Shown: in pieces, positions 43,359-51,942 of the stretch | Position numbering within the stretch: the stretch's first letter is position 1 | How the letters are laid out: every line of letters starts with the position of its first letter | Assembly: GCF_001426375.1 (NCBI RefSeq) | Contig: NZ_LMEO01000050.1 | Coordinates: 548,480-608,842, forward strand | Direction: 5' to 3' | Length of the DNA: 60,363 bases | DNA from: Paenibacillus sp. Root444D2 | GTDB taxonomy: Bacteria; Bacillota; Bacilli; Paenibacillales; NBRC-103111 | Notes under the pieces: model-generated | Databases searched by the model: none | Told to the model about the DNA's origin: nothing | Seen by the model: only the letters and a program-made list of their open reading frames with translations | Made by a program: the position numbers and the translations under genes

Positions 43359-43616
43359 TTACTTATCCTTATCATCATTTTTATTATCTTTTTTGTCCTC
43401 TACTTTATTAGCACTTTCATCTTTACCATTTATTTTTTCAACTTCTTTATCGGTCTTTTTGGCTTCTTGTTTATCTTTTTGTTTCTCTGAATCATCAGAT
43501 GAACTTTTGGAGCTCTCATTTTTCACCTTTGTTTTTGGATTTGCATTACAGCCAGTAAATGATATCGCAAGAGTTAATATACTCAGAATAGCAATAATCC
43601 TCTTTAATTTAGGCAA
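43359..43616 (-). CDS. Small lipoprotein with a charged low-complexity tail
   Basis: 85 residues. The signal peptide is KLKRIIAILSILTLAISFTG with lipobox FTGC, and the mature part is almost entirely Lys, Asp, Glu, Ser and Asn (SSKSSSDDSEKQKDKQEAKK). Such tails are typical of Bacillota wall-spanning lipoproteins without a defined fold. The start is TTG 43616 with GAAGGAG about twelve bases upstream. Stand-alone. Function unknown. Confidence 0.65.
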   Translation of the reverse strand: MPKLKRIIAILSILTLAISFTGCNANPKTKVKNESSKSSSDDSEKQKDKQEAKKTDKEVEKINGKDESANKVEDKKDNKNDDKDK

Positions 43617-44160
43617 TTCTCTTTTCGCTCCTTCAATGGTAATATAATCACACTTCGCCTACTCAACATTCGTTACAGATTTATTATCTCTATTCTTCTG
43701 CGTCATTCTTAAGTGTCAATCAGTATCGAGGTTAAATTTCAAGGTGCTTCTCTTACTTAATACATTGTGTTTTACTACAATACTGTTTCAATCCATCCCA
43801 ATTGCCCCATATGCATCCTCGGCACTTCTTAGGTTGTCTAGGTTTTATTTCAATGCTCATATATACCCCCCTAGTTTGATTCCAGTTACAACAAATGTTA
43901 ATTTATCCTATCATTTCATAAGTATACAATGATACAAAAAGTGCCCTAGGAACGTTATCTTTTGAGTCCTGCCGACCTTATAAACGAATAAAAAACCGAA
44001 TTTTGGACTGGGCCATTGAATTGCACTGTAATTCAATTTCCTTCTGAGAAATATCACCTTTTAGAGCGGAATCTCCTCCTGTGAAAAATGGATGCGGTTT
44101 ACAATAATGTCCCCATTGAAGTAACTTTTTATCATATTCAACCCGCCCTTTAGTTGAATG
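43617..44160. other. Intergenic stretch without a recognisable gene
   Basis: AT-rich DNA of over 500 bases. Frames of 60 to 70 codons occur on the plus strand but without ribosome binding sites or protein-like composition. I see no tRNA, riboswitch or clear repeat. Confidence 0.4.
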
Positions 44161-44198
44161 GTAAAAAAGAAGAGACCCACAGCAACGGGCTGAGGGTC
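44161..44198 (-). terminator. Terminator of the 90-residue hypothetical gene
   Basis: Minus strand GACCCTCAGC-CCGTT-GCTGTGGGTC, one mismatch, followed by TCTTCTTTTTTAC, about 85 bases beyond the stop at 44283. Confidence 0.7.
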
Positions 44199-44282
44199 GT
44201 CATACGCCATTCGAAATCAAGACAGGGACCTCGACAATTCGTTCATCAGGCAGCTGCCTTATAGCTCCCCGATTGCGGACGT

Positions 44283-44555
44283 TCAAAATATCCACGCTTT
44301 GGGTGTCCCGCGATGCAAACCAAGCGCGATGTCGACGGGGTGCTTCCAACTGTCATGATGGAAAAGGTCGGCCCAATCCCGCTCTCCTTTAGCAACAGCT
44401 TGGAGCTCTTCAAGCCTGCGCTTACGTTCCTCTTCTGAGCCGTAATATGGTGGTGTCGTGGTGTAATGAATATCATCCTGCATGGGTAGATATTCAGCAT
44501 GATGATCCACAGCCCCCGCTACAATGGCTCCGTAAATTTCAAGCCAACGGCGCAT
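44283..44555 (-). CDS. Hypothetical protein of 90 residues
   Basis: A soluble protein beginning MRRWLEIYGAIVAGAVDHHA and containing EEERKRRLEELQAVAKGERD and LFHHDSWKHPVDIALGLHRG. AGGGAGC lies eight bases before ATG 44555 and a terminator follows, so it is probably expressed. The His- and Trp-rich centre might bind a ligand or metal. I do not recognise a family, and it could be the C-terminal part of a larger ancestral gene. Confidence 0.55.
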   Translation of the reverse strand: MRRWLEIYGAIVAGAVDHHAEYLPMQDDIHYTTTPPYYGSEEERKRRLEELQAVAKGERDWADLFHHDSWKHPVDIALGLHRGTPKAWIF

Positions 44556-44829
44556 GACATGAAGCTCCCTATGTTTGCCTTCACTTTGCGCAGACCAGTC
44601 TCCTTCTCGAAGATAAGCTGTAAGTGAATTAAATTATGAAAGATCCGGCCTTAAAAAGAAAAAAACCGCACAGTATCAAGGCTTCGCGGGTTATTGAATG
44701 ACGTAACTTTTTTGTTTTTTTCTGAAAATCGGCTTATCAACAACTCACATTAATGAATCAGTTCTTCGGACGAAGAAATGCCCAGTTCCCTGCTAAGCAC
44801 CGAACATAACTGGTATACAGACCAGAATT

Positions 44830-44869
44830 AATTATAAAACGGAGCCCGCAAAACCTGCCGGACTCCGTT
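44830..44869 (-). terminator. Terminator of the Bcr/CflA exporter gene
   Basis: Minus strand AACGGAGTCCGGCA pairs with TGCGGGCTCCGTT (mismatches at the centre), followed by TTATAATT. The stretch 44556-44829 carries no gene I can support. Confidence 0.75.
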
Positions 44870-44963
44870 ATTGTTGGTTAAGAATTGTTTAGAATTTGTT
44901 GTGTGCCGGGGTGAAATTACTGTTTTGTCGCAGAATTTTTTAGAAAAAAATATTTGGTTTTCG

Positions 44964-46166
44964 TCAAGCCGCCTCTTTCGACCCTTTTTTCACTAAAAGG
45001 AAGTAAGACAGCATCGCTGCGGCGCTAGTGGATAAAATAATGACACCCAGCGGAACAGCCGTGTCTTCCCCGGCAATACCGACTAGCGGAGAAACGACCG
45101 CACCGAGCAAAAATGGAATGACGCCCATCAGCGCAGCCGCACTGCCCGCCATATGCCCCTGGCTCTCCATTGCAAGTGGGAAAGCTGCCGTGGATGTAAT
45201 ACCGATGGCCGCTACAAAGAAAACGAGCGGAATCACAAGTGCGTACAGGGGCCCGTGGAAAATAGCCACCAGTAAGACGACGATGCTGGCTGCGCCGGCA
45301 AGCCATAGACCGAACAGCAAGAAGGTCTGCTCCGACACACGGTGAGCCATCCGACCAACCAACTGCGAGCCGATGATCAAAGTGATGCCATTCGAACCGA
45401 ACAACATTGCAAATACCGTAGGGGAAACCCCGTAAATATTTTGATAAATAAAAGGTGTTCCGGAAACGTATGCGAAGACCCCCGCGATCATGACCCCCTG
45501 CGCGAGCATGTAGCCCGTAAATGAGCGGTCTCGCAAAAGCGATCTATAGTTTCGTAGTTGTTGAACAAAATTGCTGGGACTGCGACGCTCGACAGGCAAG
45601 GTCTCTTGAAGTCTCCATTTTGTCATGGCAAGGAGGAATGTCCCCAGTACCGCCAAAGCAATAAAGACGCCGATCCAGCTCGTGAGCGCTAGAACTCCAC
45701 TTCCCGTTACAGGCGCCACAAGCGGGCCCAAATTTCCGACAAGTAAGAGCAGCGAGAAAAATTTGGTGAGCTCGTGGCCGCTAAACAAGTCGCGTGCGAT
45801 TGCACGGGAAATGACAATGCCTGCCGAAGCAACAAACCCCTGTACTAGCCGTGAAAGGATCAGCAGCCAGATACTCGGCGAGACCGCACAAGCTATGGAT
45901 GCCACAACATATATAGCCATGGAAATTAGCAATGGTTTGCGCCTGCCATAGACGTCGCTGAGCGAACCCATGACCAGTTGGCCGATACCTAGTCCGAGTA
46001 AACATGCGGTCAGACTGAGCTGGACTAGGGATGCTGTCGTACCGAATTGTTCTACAATCTGAGGAAAGGCCGGTAAATACATATCGATGGTAAAAGGCCC
46101 GAGTGTCGAAAATAAACCTAACAGCAGTGCTAGTCTAACGGCATGCTGATTGTTCTTGTTGGTCAT
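44964..46166 (-). CDS. Bcr/CflA family drug-resistance transporter (MFS)
   Basis: A 400-residue 12-segment major facilitator of the Bcr/CflA group, which exports bicyclomycin, chloramphenicol or similar compounds with proton antiport. The start LALLLGLFSTLGPFTIDMYL, with PFTIDMYLPAFP, is diagnostic of the group. GSLSDVYGRRKPLL is motif A and RAIARDLFSG lies in the loop after TM4. Stand-alone with its own terminator. The actual substrate is unknown. Confidence 0.93.
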   Translation of the reverse strand: MTNKNNQHAVRLALLLGLFSTLGPFTIDMYLPAFPQIVEQFGTTASLVQLSLTACLLGLGIGQLVMGSLSDVYGRRKPLLISMAIYVVASIACAVSPSIWLLILSRLVQGFVASAGIVISRAIARDLFSGHELTKFFSLLLLVGNLGPLVAPVTGSGVLALTSWIGVFIALAVLGTFLLAMTKWRLQETLPVERRSPSNFVQQLRNYRSLLRDRSFTGYMLAQGVMIAGVFAYVSGTPFIYQNIYGVSPTVFAMLFGSNGITLIIGSQLVGRMAHRVSEQTFLLFGLWLAGAASIVVLLVAIFHGPLYALVIPLVFFVAAIGITSTAAFPLAMESQGHMAGSAAALMGVIPFLLGAVVSPLVGIAGEDTAVPLGVIILSTSAAAMLSYFLLVKKGSKEAA

Positions 46167-46280
46167 CGTATAATGTTCTCCTCTTTCTTCATTCCATATC
46201 CGGAACTCTTATCTGTTTTATGTTACACCTTAGCACAACTGTATAGTTATTGACAACAGTTACTTATGACGTGATAAAAG

Positions 46281-46322
46281 CAAAAAGCAGCCGCTTCAGG
46301 AGTTCCCTGTATCAGCTGCTTC
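46281..46322 (-). terminator. Terminator of the SDR gene at 46428
   Basis: Minus strand GAAGCAGC and GCTGCTTTTTGC enclose a 26-base region with additional pairing (CAGG with CCTG). It is located about 100 bases past the SDR stop codon. Confidence 0.65.
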
Positions 46323-46427
46323 TCATTAGTTTGTTAAAAAAGGTTTTATCACTTCCTACTAAATGATAATTCCCCTTTCCTCATCTCTCCTCGTCGTTAC
46401 TTGGGCCATAGGCCATACTCATGGGAG

Positions 46428-47417
46428 TCAATCATGACTCCGAGGAATTGTTCCATGAGGAATATGCAGAAGATCTTCACTGATCGTCCACAGCCTTTCG
46501 GCCAACGCCGGATCGATGGCCCACGAACGGACGCCTCGTTGGAGTTGGCTGTCTGCCGGTTCAACCTCCGCGATGTCGCCATCTTCGCAATAGACGCCTC
46601 CTTTGCCGTTCAGCATTGGACTGACTGCGCACCATACGGATGTGGCGGCACCTTGCTCGGCGGTTTTGAAGCCTCCGGAAGACATATAGGTACCGTCTTC
46701 GTTACGTCTTACACCCCAACCAGCTAAATCCTCGTCGCTTAAGTGTCGGGCTAAACCCGACAGGATGGCGCCGGGATGAACTGCAAAAGCGCGCACTCCG
46801 TGCTCTCGCCCTCGTTTATCGAGCTCAATGGCAAACAACGAGCAGGCGGTCTTGGACTCGCCATAGGAGACAACCTTGTCGTATGGCCTCTTGATGAAAT
46901 GCAGATCGTCAAAATCGATCGGTCCTGTCATATGGCCGATCGACGAAAGAGCGACGACCCGAGCGTTCCCCGATCGCTTCAGCGCTTCCCATAAGCCTAT
47001 CGTCAGTTGAAAATGCCCTAGGTAATTCGTCGCGAAATGGGTATCGAATCCCCGCTCGTCTTTAATCGTCGGAGGGAAGCTAACGCCGGCGTTCAAAATC
47101 AAAAGGTCGAGCGCACGATTGGAACTCCGGAAAACGGCGGTGAACTCGTCGATCGAGGAGGGATCCGCAAGATCGAGCCGGATCAACTCGATATTTTTCA
47201 GCGGAGCGAGCACTTCTTGCGCTTTATTGACATCACGGGCACCGACAATGACGGTTGCGCCGGCTCCGACAAGCGCACGCGTTGTTTCCAGCCCGATGCC
47301 TCCATGTCCACCTGTGACGATTGCCACCTTTCCACTTAGGTCTTGTCCAGACAGTACCTCTTGAGCAGTAGTTTCGGGTCCGAATCCCGACTGTAAAGGA
47401 TTTTGTTCGGTTATCAT
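46428..47417 (-). CDS. Short-chain dehydrogenase/reductase, paralogue of the gene at 26136
   Basis: A 329-residue SDR with TGGHGGIG (35-42), LNAG (ILNAGVSFPP), catalytic Ser in VVALSSIGHM and Tyr/Lys in SYGESKTACSLF. The lead-in GFGPETTAQEVLSGQDLSGK is shared with the SDR at 26136, so they are clearly paralogues, but this copy has higher GC. It is divergent from a TetR gene that probably represses it through the sites between them. Reaction not predictable beyond NAD(P)-dependent oxidoreduction. Confidence 0.92.
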   Translation of the reverse strand: MITEQNPLQSGFGPETTAQEVLSGQDLSGKVAIVTGGHGGIGLETTRALVGAGATVIVGARDVNKAQEVLAPLKNIELIRLDLADPSSIDEFTAVFRSSNRALDLLILNAGVSFPPTIKDERGFDTHFATNYLGHFQLTIGLWEALKRSGNARVVALSSIGHMTGPIDFDDLHFIKRPYDKVVSYGESKTACSLFAIELDKRGREHGVRAFAVHPGAILSGLARHLSDEDLAGWGVRRNEDGTYMSSGGFKTAEQGAATSVWCAVSPMLNGKGGVYCEDGDIAEVEPADSQLQRGVRSWAIDPALAERLWTISEDLLHIPHGTIPRSHD

Positions 47418-47444
47418 ATGTTATATGCTCCTTTGAATACGATT

Positions 47445-47494
47445 TTAGACAAAAAACATAAAGTGTCTATTCGTCTATACTATACAAGTAGACA
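47445..47494. promoter_or_regulatory. TetR operator region between the SDR and TetR genes
   Basis: TTAGACA (47445), TGTCTA (47464), GTCTATAC (47473) and GTAGACA (47488) give two inverted pairs: TTAGACA with TGTCTA, and GTCTA with TAGAC. They lie between two divergent start codons, a typical shared operator. The half-site TAGACA is the common element. Confidence 0.65.
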
Positions 47495-47522
47495 AAGTTT
47501 GTAAAGTGTATAAAATGGAGAT

Positions 47523-48074
47523 ATGGACAATAAAAAGAAACTGGATATTGTTGCGACGGCGTTAGAGGTGTTCTTCAAGTACGGTTACAAACGGGTATCA
47601 ATGAACGAAATTGCGGGGGCCGCAGGCATTTCGCGCGCAGGTCTCTATTTGTACTTTAAGAGTAAGGAGGAAATTTTTAACGCCGCGATTGTTCATCACG
47701 GCGACATCCTCATAGAGGAGATTAAGAAAGGGCTGCTGTCCCCTAATACAACGGAAGACAAAATTTTATATGCCCTTGAGGTATGGGCGATCCGTAATTT
47801 CGATGCTTCGCTACACTCGCCCGAATATAAAGAAATAACGGACAGCTCATACCAGTTTGCCCGGGAGGCGCTAGACACGAGCTACGAAAAATTGGAAACC
47901 TTGCTGGCCGCCTTACTGGAAATATACCCTACAGCCGCAAGCGGTATTCCTTCAGTGAGATTGGCACATCTGGTAACAGGCGCATTACGCGGCTTTAAAG
48001 CTGTTGCCAAAAGCTCTGACGAGCTTCGCCATATGATTCAGGACTTGCTCCAAATCATCTCTGCCGGTCAATAG
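47523..48074 (+). CDS. TetR/AcrR family transcriptional regulator
   Basis: A 183-residue repressor. The N-terminal helix-turn-helix is MNEIAGAAGISRAGLYLYFK within the standard context KLDIVATALEVFFKYGYKRV. The C-terminal domain is TetR-like (LAHLVTGALRGFKAVAKSSD). The start is ATG 47523, with AATGGAGAT just upstream. Divergent from the SDR gene, with TAGACA half-sites between them. A terminator follows at 48230. Confidence 0.92.
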   Translation: MDNKKKLDIVATALEVFFKYGYKRVSMNEIAGAAGISRAGLYLYFKSKEEIFNAAIVHHGDILIEEIKKGLLSPNTTEDKILYALEVWAIRNFDASLHSPEYKEITDSSYQFAREALDTSYEKLETLLAALLEIYPTAASGIPSVRLAHLVTGALRGFKAVAKSSDELRHMIQDLLQIISAGQ

Positions 48075-48229
48075 GGATCCGCATTATTAAAACCGCGCAG
48101 CTACAGCCGACGGCCTACCTTAATACGTTGGGAAGCTGCATAAGGCAACAGGGCAAGTTTAAAGGGAACTGCCCGTTTTGGGAAAAGTCATCGATGTAAA
48201 TGTTACTCCAATGGAGCGCGGTGCAGTAT

Positions 48230-48265
48230 GAGGTCAGCCAGTTTTACTGGTTGACCTCTTTTTAT
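48230..48265 (+). terminator. Terminator downstream of the TetR gene
   Basis: GAGGTCAGCCAG-TTTTA-CTGGTTGACCTC with TTTTTATT, a twelve-pair stem with one wobble. It is about 150 bases past the stop; the DNA between shows no gene. Confidence 0.9.
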
Positions 48266-48654
48266 TAAGTGTATTTATCGGTAGCCGGAGCAGAACGTTC
48301 GTTTTCGTAGGAACGTTATCCCGTCGCTAACGTTCGGCAAACGTTGTTGCATTCTGGAAGCATAACAGGTTGCATTCCCCAATTTGTAAAAACGCAGTTG
48401 CATTTGTTTGCATTAATGCAATCACTCTTTGCTTCAAAATAAACATTATCAACGGTATCCTACAAAAGGTATCAATCGAATCGCCTGTAAAAAGTTCTGC
48501 GAAGAATATAAAAAATAGCCCTAGCCCGTTAAGGCCCAGAGCTTCAACTCAATTAAGCGTCTAGAAAATCTATGAACTTCACACCCCATGTTCTGTTAAA
48601 CATAACGTGCGAAGGAGTATTGGCGGGATGGTTTCAGGATACATGGTTCCGTCA
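48266..48654. other. Intergenic stretch with four AACGTT palindromes
   Basis: No coding frame with a ribosome binding site is present. AACGTT occurs at 48294, 48312, 48329 and 48340 within about 50 bases, which is unusual in this AT-rich DNA. It may be a protein-binding cluster or the edge of a decayed repeat. Confidence 0.4.
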
Positions 48655-49197
48655 TTATAGGGAATTCCAATCACTTCTTAACATACCATATACAATGTGA
48701 TCAATGTAATGGTCATATAACCATTCGGCTTCACGGATTCGACCTTCATTAGTAAACCCTAATTTCTCTGGAATCGCCCTGCTTTTTAGGTTGTTAAGCC
48801 CACATCTTATTTCAACTCTGTTTAATCCTAATTCGTTAAAGCTATAATCAACTAATCTTTTGCAAGATTTTGTAATGATACCATTACCCTGAAATTTTTC
48901 GCCTAGCCAATAACCAATACTGGTTTTATTATTAGCCCAATCAATTGAGTGATAACCGATACATCCTACGATTTCCCCTTTAAACCAAATGCCTGCATTG
49001 AATCCATTGTTAGAAGCATGTTGATTTTGACAGAATTGTATAAAGGATTTCGTATATTCAACACTTAGAGTCCCATCAACCCAGGGCAACCATTTTCTAA
49101 GGTAACCTCTAGAATCATCCGTTAATGCAAACAATTTTTCTGAATCGTCTTGTTCGAGTAATTTAAGCATCTTATCATCGTCAATTTCTAAGAGCAT
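48655..49197 (-). CDS. GNAT acetyltransferase, RimJ/RimL-like
   Basis: A 180-residue N-acetyltransferase that transfers acetyl from acetyl-CoA to an amino group, related to ribosomal-protein acetyltransferases and YdaF. The landmarks are RGYLRKWLPWVDGTLSVEYT, GCIGYHSIDWANNKTSIGYW, the CoA-binding loop EKFQGNGIITKSCKRLVDYS, and KLGFTNEGRIREAEWL. ATG 49197 is preferred: GGGGAGAGG lies six bases before it, while ATG 49221 lacks a site. Alone between an intergenic repeat and non-coding DNA. Confidence 0.93.
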   Translation of the reverse strand: MLLEIDDDKMLKLLEQDDSEKLFALTDDSRGYLRKWLPWVDGTLSVEYTKSFIQFCQNQHASNNGFNAGIWFKGEIVGCIGYHSIDWANNKTSIGYWLGEKFQGNGIITKSCKRLVDYSFNELGLNRVEIRCGLNNLKSRAIPEKLGFTNEGRIREAEWLYDHYIDHIVYGMLRSDWNSL

Positions 49198-49271
49198 TTT
49201 ATTCCTCTCCCCAATATCCATTTAATGTAATTATATCAAATAATATTGAAGGTTATAAACTTCTTTTTATT

Positions 49272-49358
49272 TACATTACTGCTCGTTACAACAATGAACA
49301 TCAAAAAGGAGCTGATCTTGCGGCAGGTCCCACACTATTGTTCTCCCTTAGCGTAATT
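49272..49358. repeat. Intergenic palindromic repeat, family member 1
   Basis: Contains TTACTGCTCGTTAC, AAAGGAGCTGATCTTGCGGC and ATTGTTCTCCCTTAGCGTAA. This matches the order of elements in the copies at 57400, 57852, 57981, 59541 and 60050: a CTGCYCGTTAC entry, a GGAGCTG/CAGCTCC-type inverted core, and a GTTCTYCGTTAGCGTAA exit. Probably a non-coding mobile-like or structural repeat. Confidence 0.5.
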
Positions 49359-49363
49359 CGAAA

Positions 49364-49918
49364 TCACCCGATACGAAAGACGATTTCATTCCCAGTCGAT
49401 GTATCTTTAAATGGAGAATTGAACTCATTAAAGACAAAATCCATGCCTGAAATATCATCAGGTAATGCTGGCGATACGACGTAGTTAAATGATAAATGCC
49501 CTGAACTACCTCCACCACTATCCATTCGACAATGGTATGTTTCCCCTAGATATAATTCAAAATGTTTTGTTTTATTCGACTTTAACGACTGGTCACTCAC
49601 TACAACCCAATCAATATTAAAGGTTATTACACTTGCGTTACTGTACTGCCGCATAGAGGTCACGGTATAGAAAAACTCTTCTTGTTCCTTGAATTTCAGA
49701 ATGGGGACATTTTTTCTGAATCCAATAGGTTCAACTATCGGCTTATAATGCTCTTCATTTCTCAGAACATGGAAAACTGATTTCAAATAATCCTCGTAGA
49801 GGTCAAAGGAAATTGCCCATTTCTCAATATACTCGAATTTCGGATAACCTGGATTATTGCTCGAAATTTCTTTGCGTTGTTTTAACAATTCGCAAATTTG
49901 CTTATTGAGTGTCTTCAT
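49364..49918 (-). CDS. Hypothetical protein of 184 residues
   Basis: A soluble mixed alpha/beta protein. The helical N-terminus is MKTLNKQICELLKQRKEISS. It continues with FEYIEKWAISFDLYEDYLKS and a beta-rich C-terminal half containing HCRMDSGGGSSGHLSFNYVV. The ATG at 49918 lies 17 bases inside the 3' end of the XRE regulator gene, so translation is coupled; ATG 49942 is also possible. No family recognised. Being downstream of a toxin-antitoxin-sized HTH gene it could be a regulated effector, but there is no sequence evidence for toxicity. Confidence 0.65.
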   Translation of the reverse strand: MKTLNKQICELLKQRKEISSNNPGYPKFEYIEKWAISFDLYEDYLKSVFHVLRNEEHYKPIVEPIGFRKNVPILKFKEQEEFFYTVTSMRQYSNASVITFNIDWVVVSDQSLKSNKTKHFELYLGETYHCRMDSGGGSSGHLSFNYVVSPALPDDISGMDFVFNEFNSPFKDTSTGNEIVFRIG

Positions 49919-50120
49919 CGCTTTTGTACTCCAAAATATCACCTGGCTGACAATCCAAAGTCTTACATATCGCTTCTAATGTTGAAAAACGAACCGCTTT
50001 TGCTTTCCCATTTTTCAGAATGGAAAGATTCGCCATAGTAATTCCAACCCTCTCCGAAAGTTCTGTTACGCTCATTTTCCTTTTTGCTAACATCACATCA
50101 ACATTGATGATAATCGCCAT
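49902..50120 (-). CDS. XRE/Cro-CI family small regulator (YozG-like)
   Basis: A 72-residue single-domain helix-turn-helix protein (INVDVMLAKRKMSVTELSER, VGITMANLSILKNGKAKAVR, LEAICKTLDCQPGDILEY). This is the YozG type that in Bacillus accompanies DUF2975 membrane proteins. GAGGTG lies six bases before ATG 50120. It follows the DUF2975 gene by 10 bases and overlaps the next gene. It probably autoregulates this three-gene operon. Confidence 0.92.
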   Translation of the reverse strand: MAIIINVDVMLAKRKMSVTELSERVGITMANLSILKNGKAKAVRFSTLEAICKTLDCQPGDILEYKSDEDTQ

Positions 50121-50130
50121 GATATTCACC

Positions 50131-50613
50131 TCAGATCGTTAAATCATTTTCTGATTTTATATGAATAGCTTCTTGTAAAAGTCTTTGGAGAACAGCAGCA
50201 AAAACAGCGATCACTATAGAGGCGAAAATAATGACCAATCCGATTGGTATGAAACTTGGAGGGTCAACTCTTTTCCCCATGAAATAGTAGAGCGGCATTC
50301 CTAGCAGGTACAAGGTACTGATCGTGATGGCACAATATTTTATATTCTTTAAAGCCTTTACCGATAATTCCGAGAACGCTTGGTTCTTATCAATATAGCT
50401 TAAAAGTTTAAAAGCTTGATATAGAGCAAAGTAAAAAGGTATCGCTGCCGCGTACATATCGATTAAAATGAGAGATTTCATATAAGCAATATCTGGATAC
50501 AATTCTCCAGCAAAATTCCCGATCTTAGGCACCAAAAATATGCACAATGCAAGAACTGGGATTCCTATAAAAATAACAGCTAGCTTTAAAAAGAGTGTCG
50601 TAACTTGTTTCAT
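50131..50613 (-). CDS. DUF2975 family membrane protein
   Basis: A 160-residue integral membrane protein with four predicted segments (LFLKLAVIFIGIPVLALCIF at the start, FIPIGLVIIFASIVIAVFAA near the end) and the family middle AFKLLSYIDKNQAFSELSVK. The partner is the XRE regulator just downstream, a known conserved pair of unknown role that may form a membrane-linked sensing unit. ATG 50613 follows GAGGTG. Confidence 0.88.
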   Translation of the reverse strand: MKQVTTLFLKLAVIFIGIPVLALCIFLVPKIGNFAGELYPDIAYMKSLILIDMYAAAIPFYFALYQAFKLLSYIDKNQAFSELSVKALKNIKYCAITISTLYLLGMPLYYFMGKRVDPPSFIPIGLVIIFASIVIAVFAAVLQRLLQEAIHIKSENDLTI

Positions 50614-50871
50614 AAAAAGCACCTCGTTTATTAAATTTTACCGAAACGTTAATCATTTTCTGGTTTTAATTCAAGGATGCTTTTTAATGGCTTTTGAAGT
50701 GCATCCACAAATAATTACCTTTAAGAAAGTGGTTGAACCTCGTTTAGCATTCATTTAAAACACCTCCACTTATTTATTGACAACATGATTTTAGCATGTA
50801 ATTTATCGTTTTTCAATAAATTTGTATTGTTTTATATTATATTATTATTAAACATCCTTTTAATTTTGACA

Positions 50872-50909
50872 AATAAAAAAAAGCATTTCTCATTACAAAG
50901 AAATGCTTC
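50872..50909 (-). terminator. Terminator of the DUF3995 operon
   Basis: Minus strand AAGCATTTCT-TTGTAATG-AGAAATGCTT followed by TTTTTTTATTTG, 77 bases past the DUF3995 stop codon. Confidence 0.88.
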
Positions 50910-50985
50910 TACTTTAAAATGTTAAATTTACAACTGGTTCAACAAAACTCCCATTTGTTATGTTCCAACGAATGAAGACGTAGCG

Positions 50986-51453
50986 CTATGAGGCCTGTTT
51001 CTCGTTCGATAAGCTAAAGACCAACATTGAAGCAATGGAGAGCCCAATACAGATAGGTGTGTATCCGAATAGGTTGAGCCAATAGAAAATTGTTTTAGGA
51101 TCTGCTCCTATACCAAATACCCAAACAATACCCGCAAGACTCCGTAAGAAAAGCCCTGTAGAAAGCAATAACAATCCAGATTTAAGAAGCCTGTCAGGTA
51201 TAAGATTGTTAAACTTTCCAAGAAACCGTATTTTCGCCAACACGATAATTGTTGCGGTAAACAAGAGTAAAGCAAGTGGAATGACAACCCTTGGTCCAAA
51301 GGATACATCTGCATTAAGGACTGCATGTGAAAGTGTTTTGGCATTAGCAGCAGGCCAAGTACTTCCTGTGGCCCAGTAAAGATGAACCAATCCATCTACC
51401 ATGAGCACTGTTGCCAGAATGACTCCAGATCGCAACTTCGTTTCAAACCTCAT
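50986..51453 (-). CDS. DUF3995 family membrane protein
   Basis: A 155-residue protein with four membrane segments (VILATVLMVDGLVHLYWATG with the family HLYWA motif, PLALLLFTATIIVLAKIRFL, LLLLSTGLFLRSLAGIVWVF, and a C-terminal segment). No role is known for the family. Its start overlaps the preceding membrane-protein gene by 11 bases. The operon is TetR, the four-TM protein and DUF3995, in that order. Confidence 0.85.
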   Translation of the reverse strand: MRFETKLRSGVILATVLMVDGLVHLYWATGSTWPAANAKTLSHAVLNADVSFGPRVVIPLALLLFTATIIVLAKIRFLGKFNNLIPDRLLKSGLLLLSTGLFLRSLAGIVWVFGIGADPKTIFYWLNLFGYTPICIGLSIASMLVFSLSNEKQAS

Positions 51454-51913
51454 TTTTCAATTCTCCAATAACTGATTTCAATGATTTCCTATACTCACCA
51501 CGATAAAAAAAACCAAGCGATCCCCCATATACAAAATGGCCTAAGAAATTGATCATGACCCACATAACTCCATAATCTACACCTATGAAAGAAGGTTCAA
51601 ACAATAAGCCATCTACAATCAGCCAAAGAAAGATTATCCCATAAAGTAAACCCGTCCATATGGATCGTTTTGGAATGAAACGAGCATATATATAGGAGAA
51701 GATTACTCCCCCAGCTAAAAACACAACATATCCTGCAATTCGTATAACCAAGGGGGATTGCAACATGAACATTTGTCCGATTCCAACTGCGACATCCAAA
51801 CTATGGTGTAAAAACAAGTCTGTTAGGCGGTAAAATATCTCCATTAACAAGGTAGCAAGAAAGCCATTTCGTAAAACCTGAATCAATGAAACATTTTTTA
51901 AGACCCAAGCCAT
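51443..51913 (-). CDS. Hypothetical membrane protein
   Basis: A 156-residue protein with four to five hydrophobic segments (VIRIAGYVVFLAGGVIFSYI, WTGLLYGIIFLWLIVDGLLF, WVMINFLGHFVYGGSLGFFY). ATG 51913 is preferred over 51919 since AAAGGAA needs some spacing. It lies 29 bases after the TetR gene and overlaps DUF3995, so these are co-transcribed. A small-molecule or lipid-related role is possible; nothing specific is visible. Confidence 0.75.
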   Translation of the reverse strand: MAWVLKNVSLIQVLRNGFLATLLMEIFYRLTDLFLHHSLDVAVGIGQMFMLQSPLVIRIAGYVVFLAGGVIFSYIYARFIPKRSIWTGLLYGIIFLWLIVDGLLFEPSFIGVDYGVMWVMINFLGHFVYGGSLGFFYRGEYRKSLKSVIGELKNEV

Positions 51914-51942
51914 TAACATTTTCCTTTCTGTATTTAGTTTTG

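Noticed and set aside
43744..43932. 62-codon plus-strand frame
   Set aside because: Lacks a ribosome binding site and lies in AT-rich DNA with hydrophobic, random-looking translation.
46401..47364. Several plus-strand frames opposite the SDR gene at 46428
   Set aside because: Antisense shadows of a clear SDR coding sequence.
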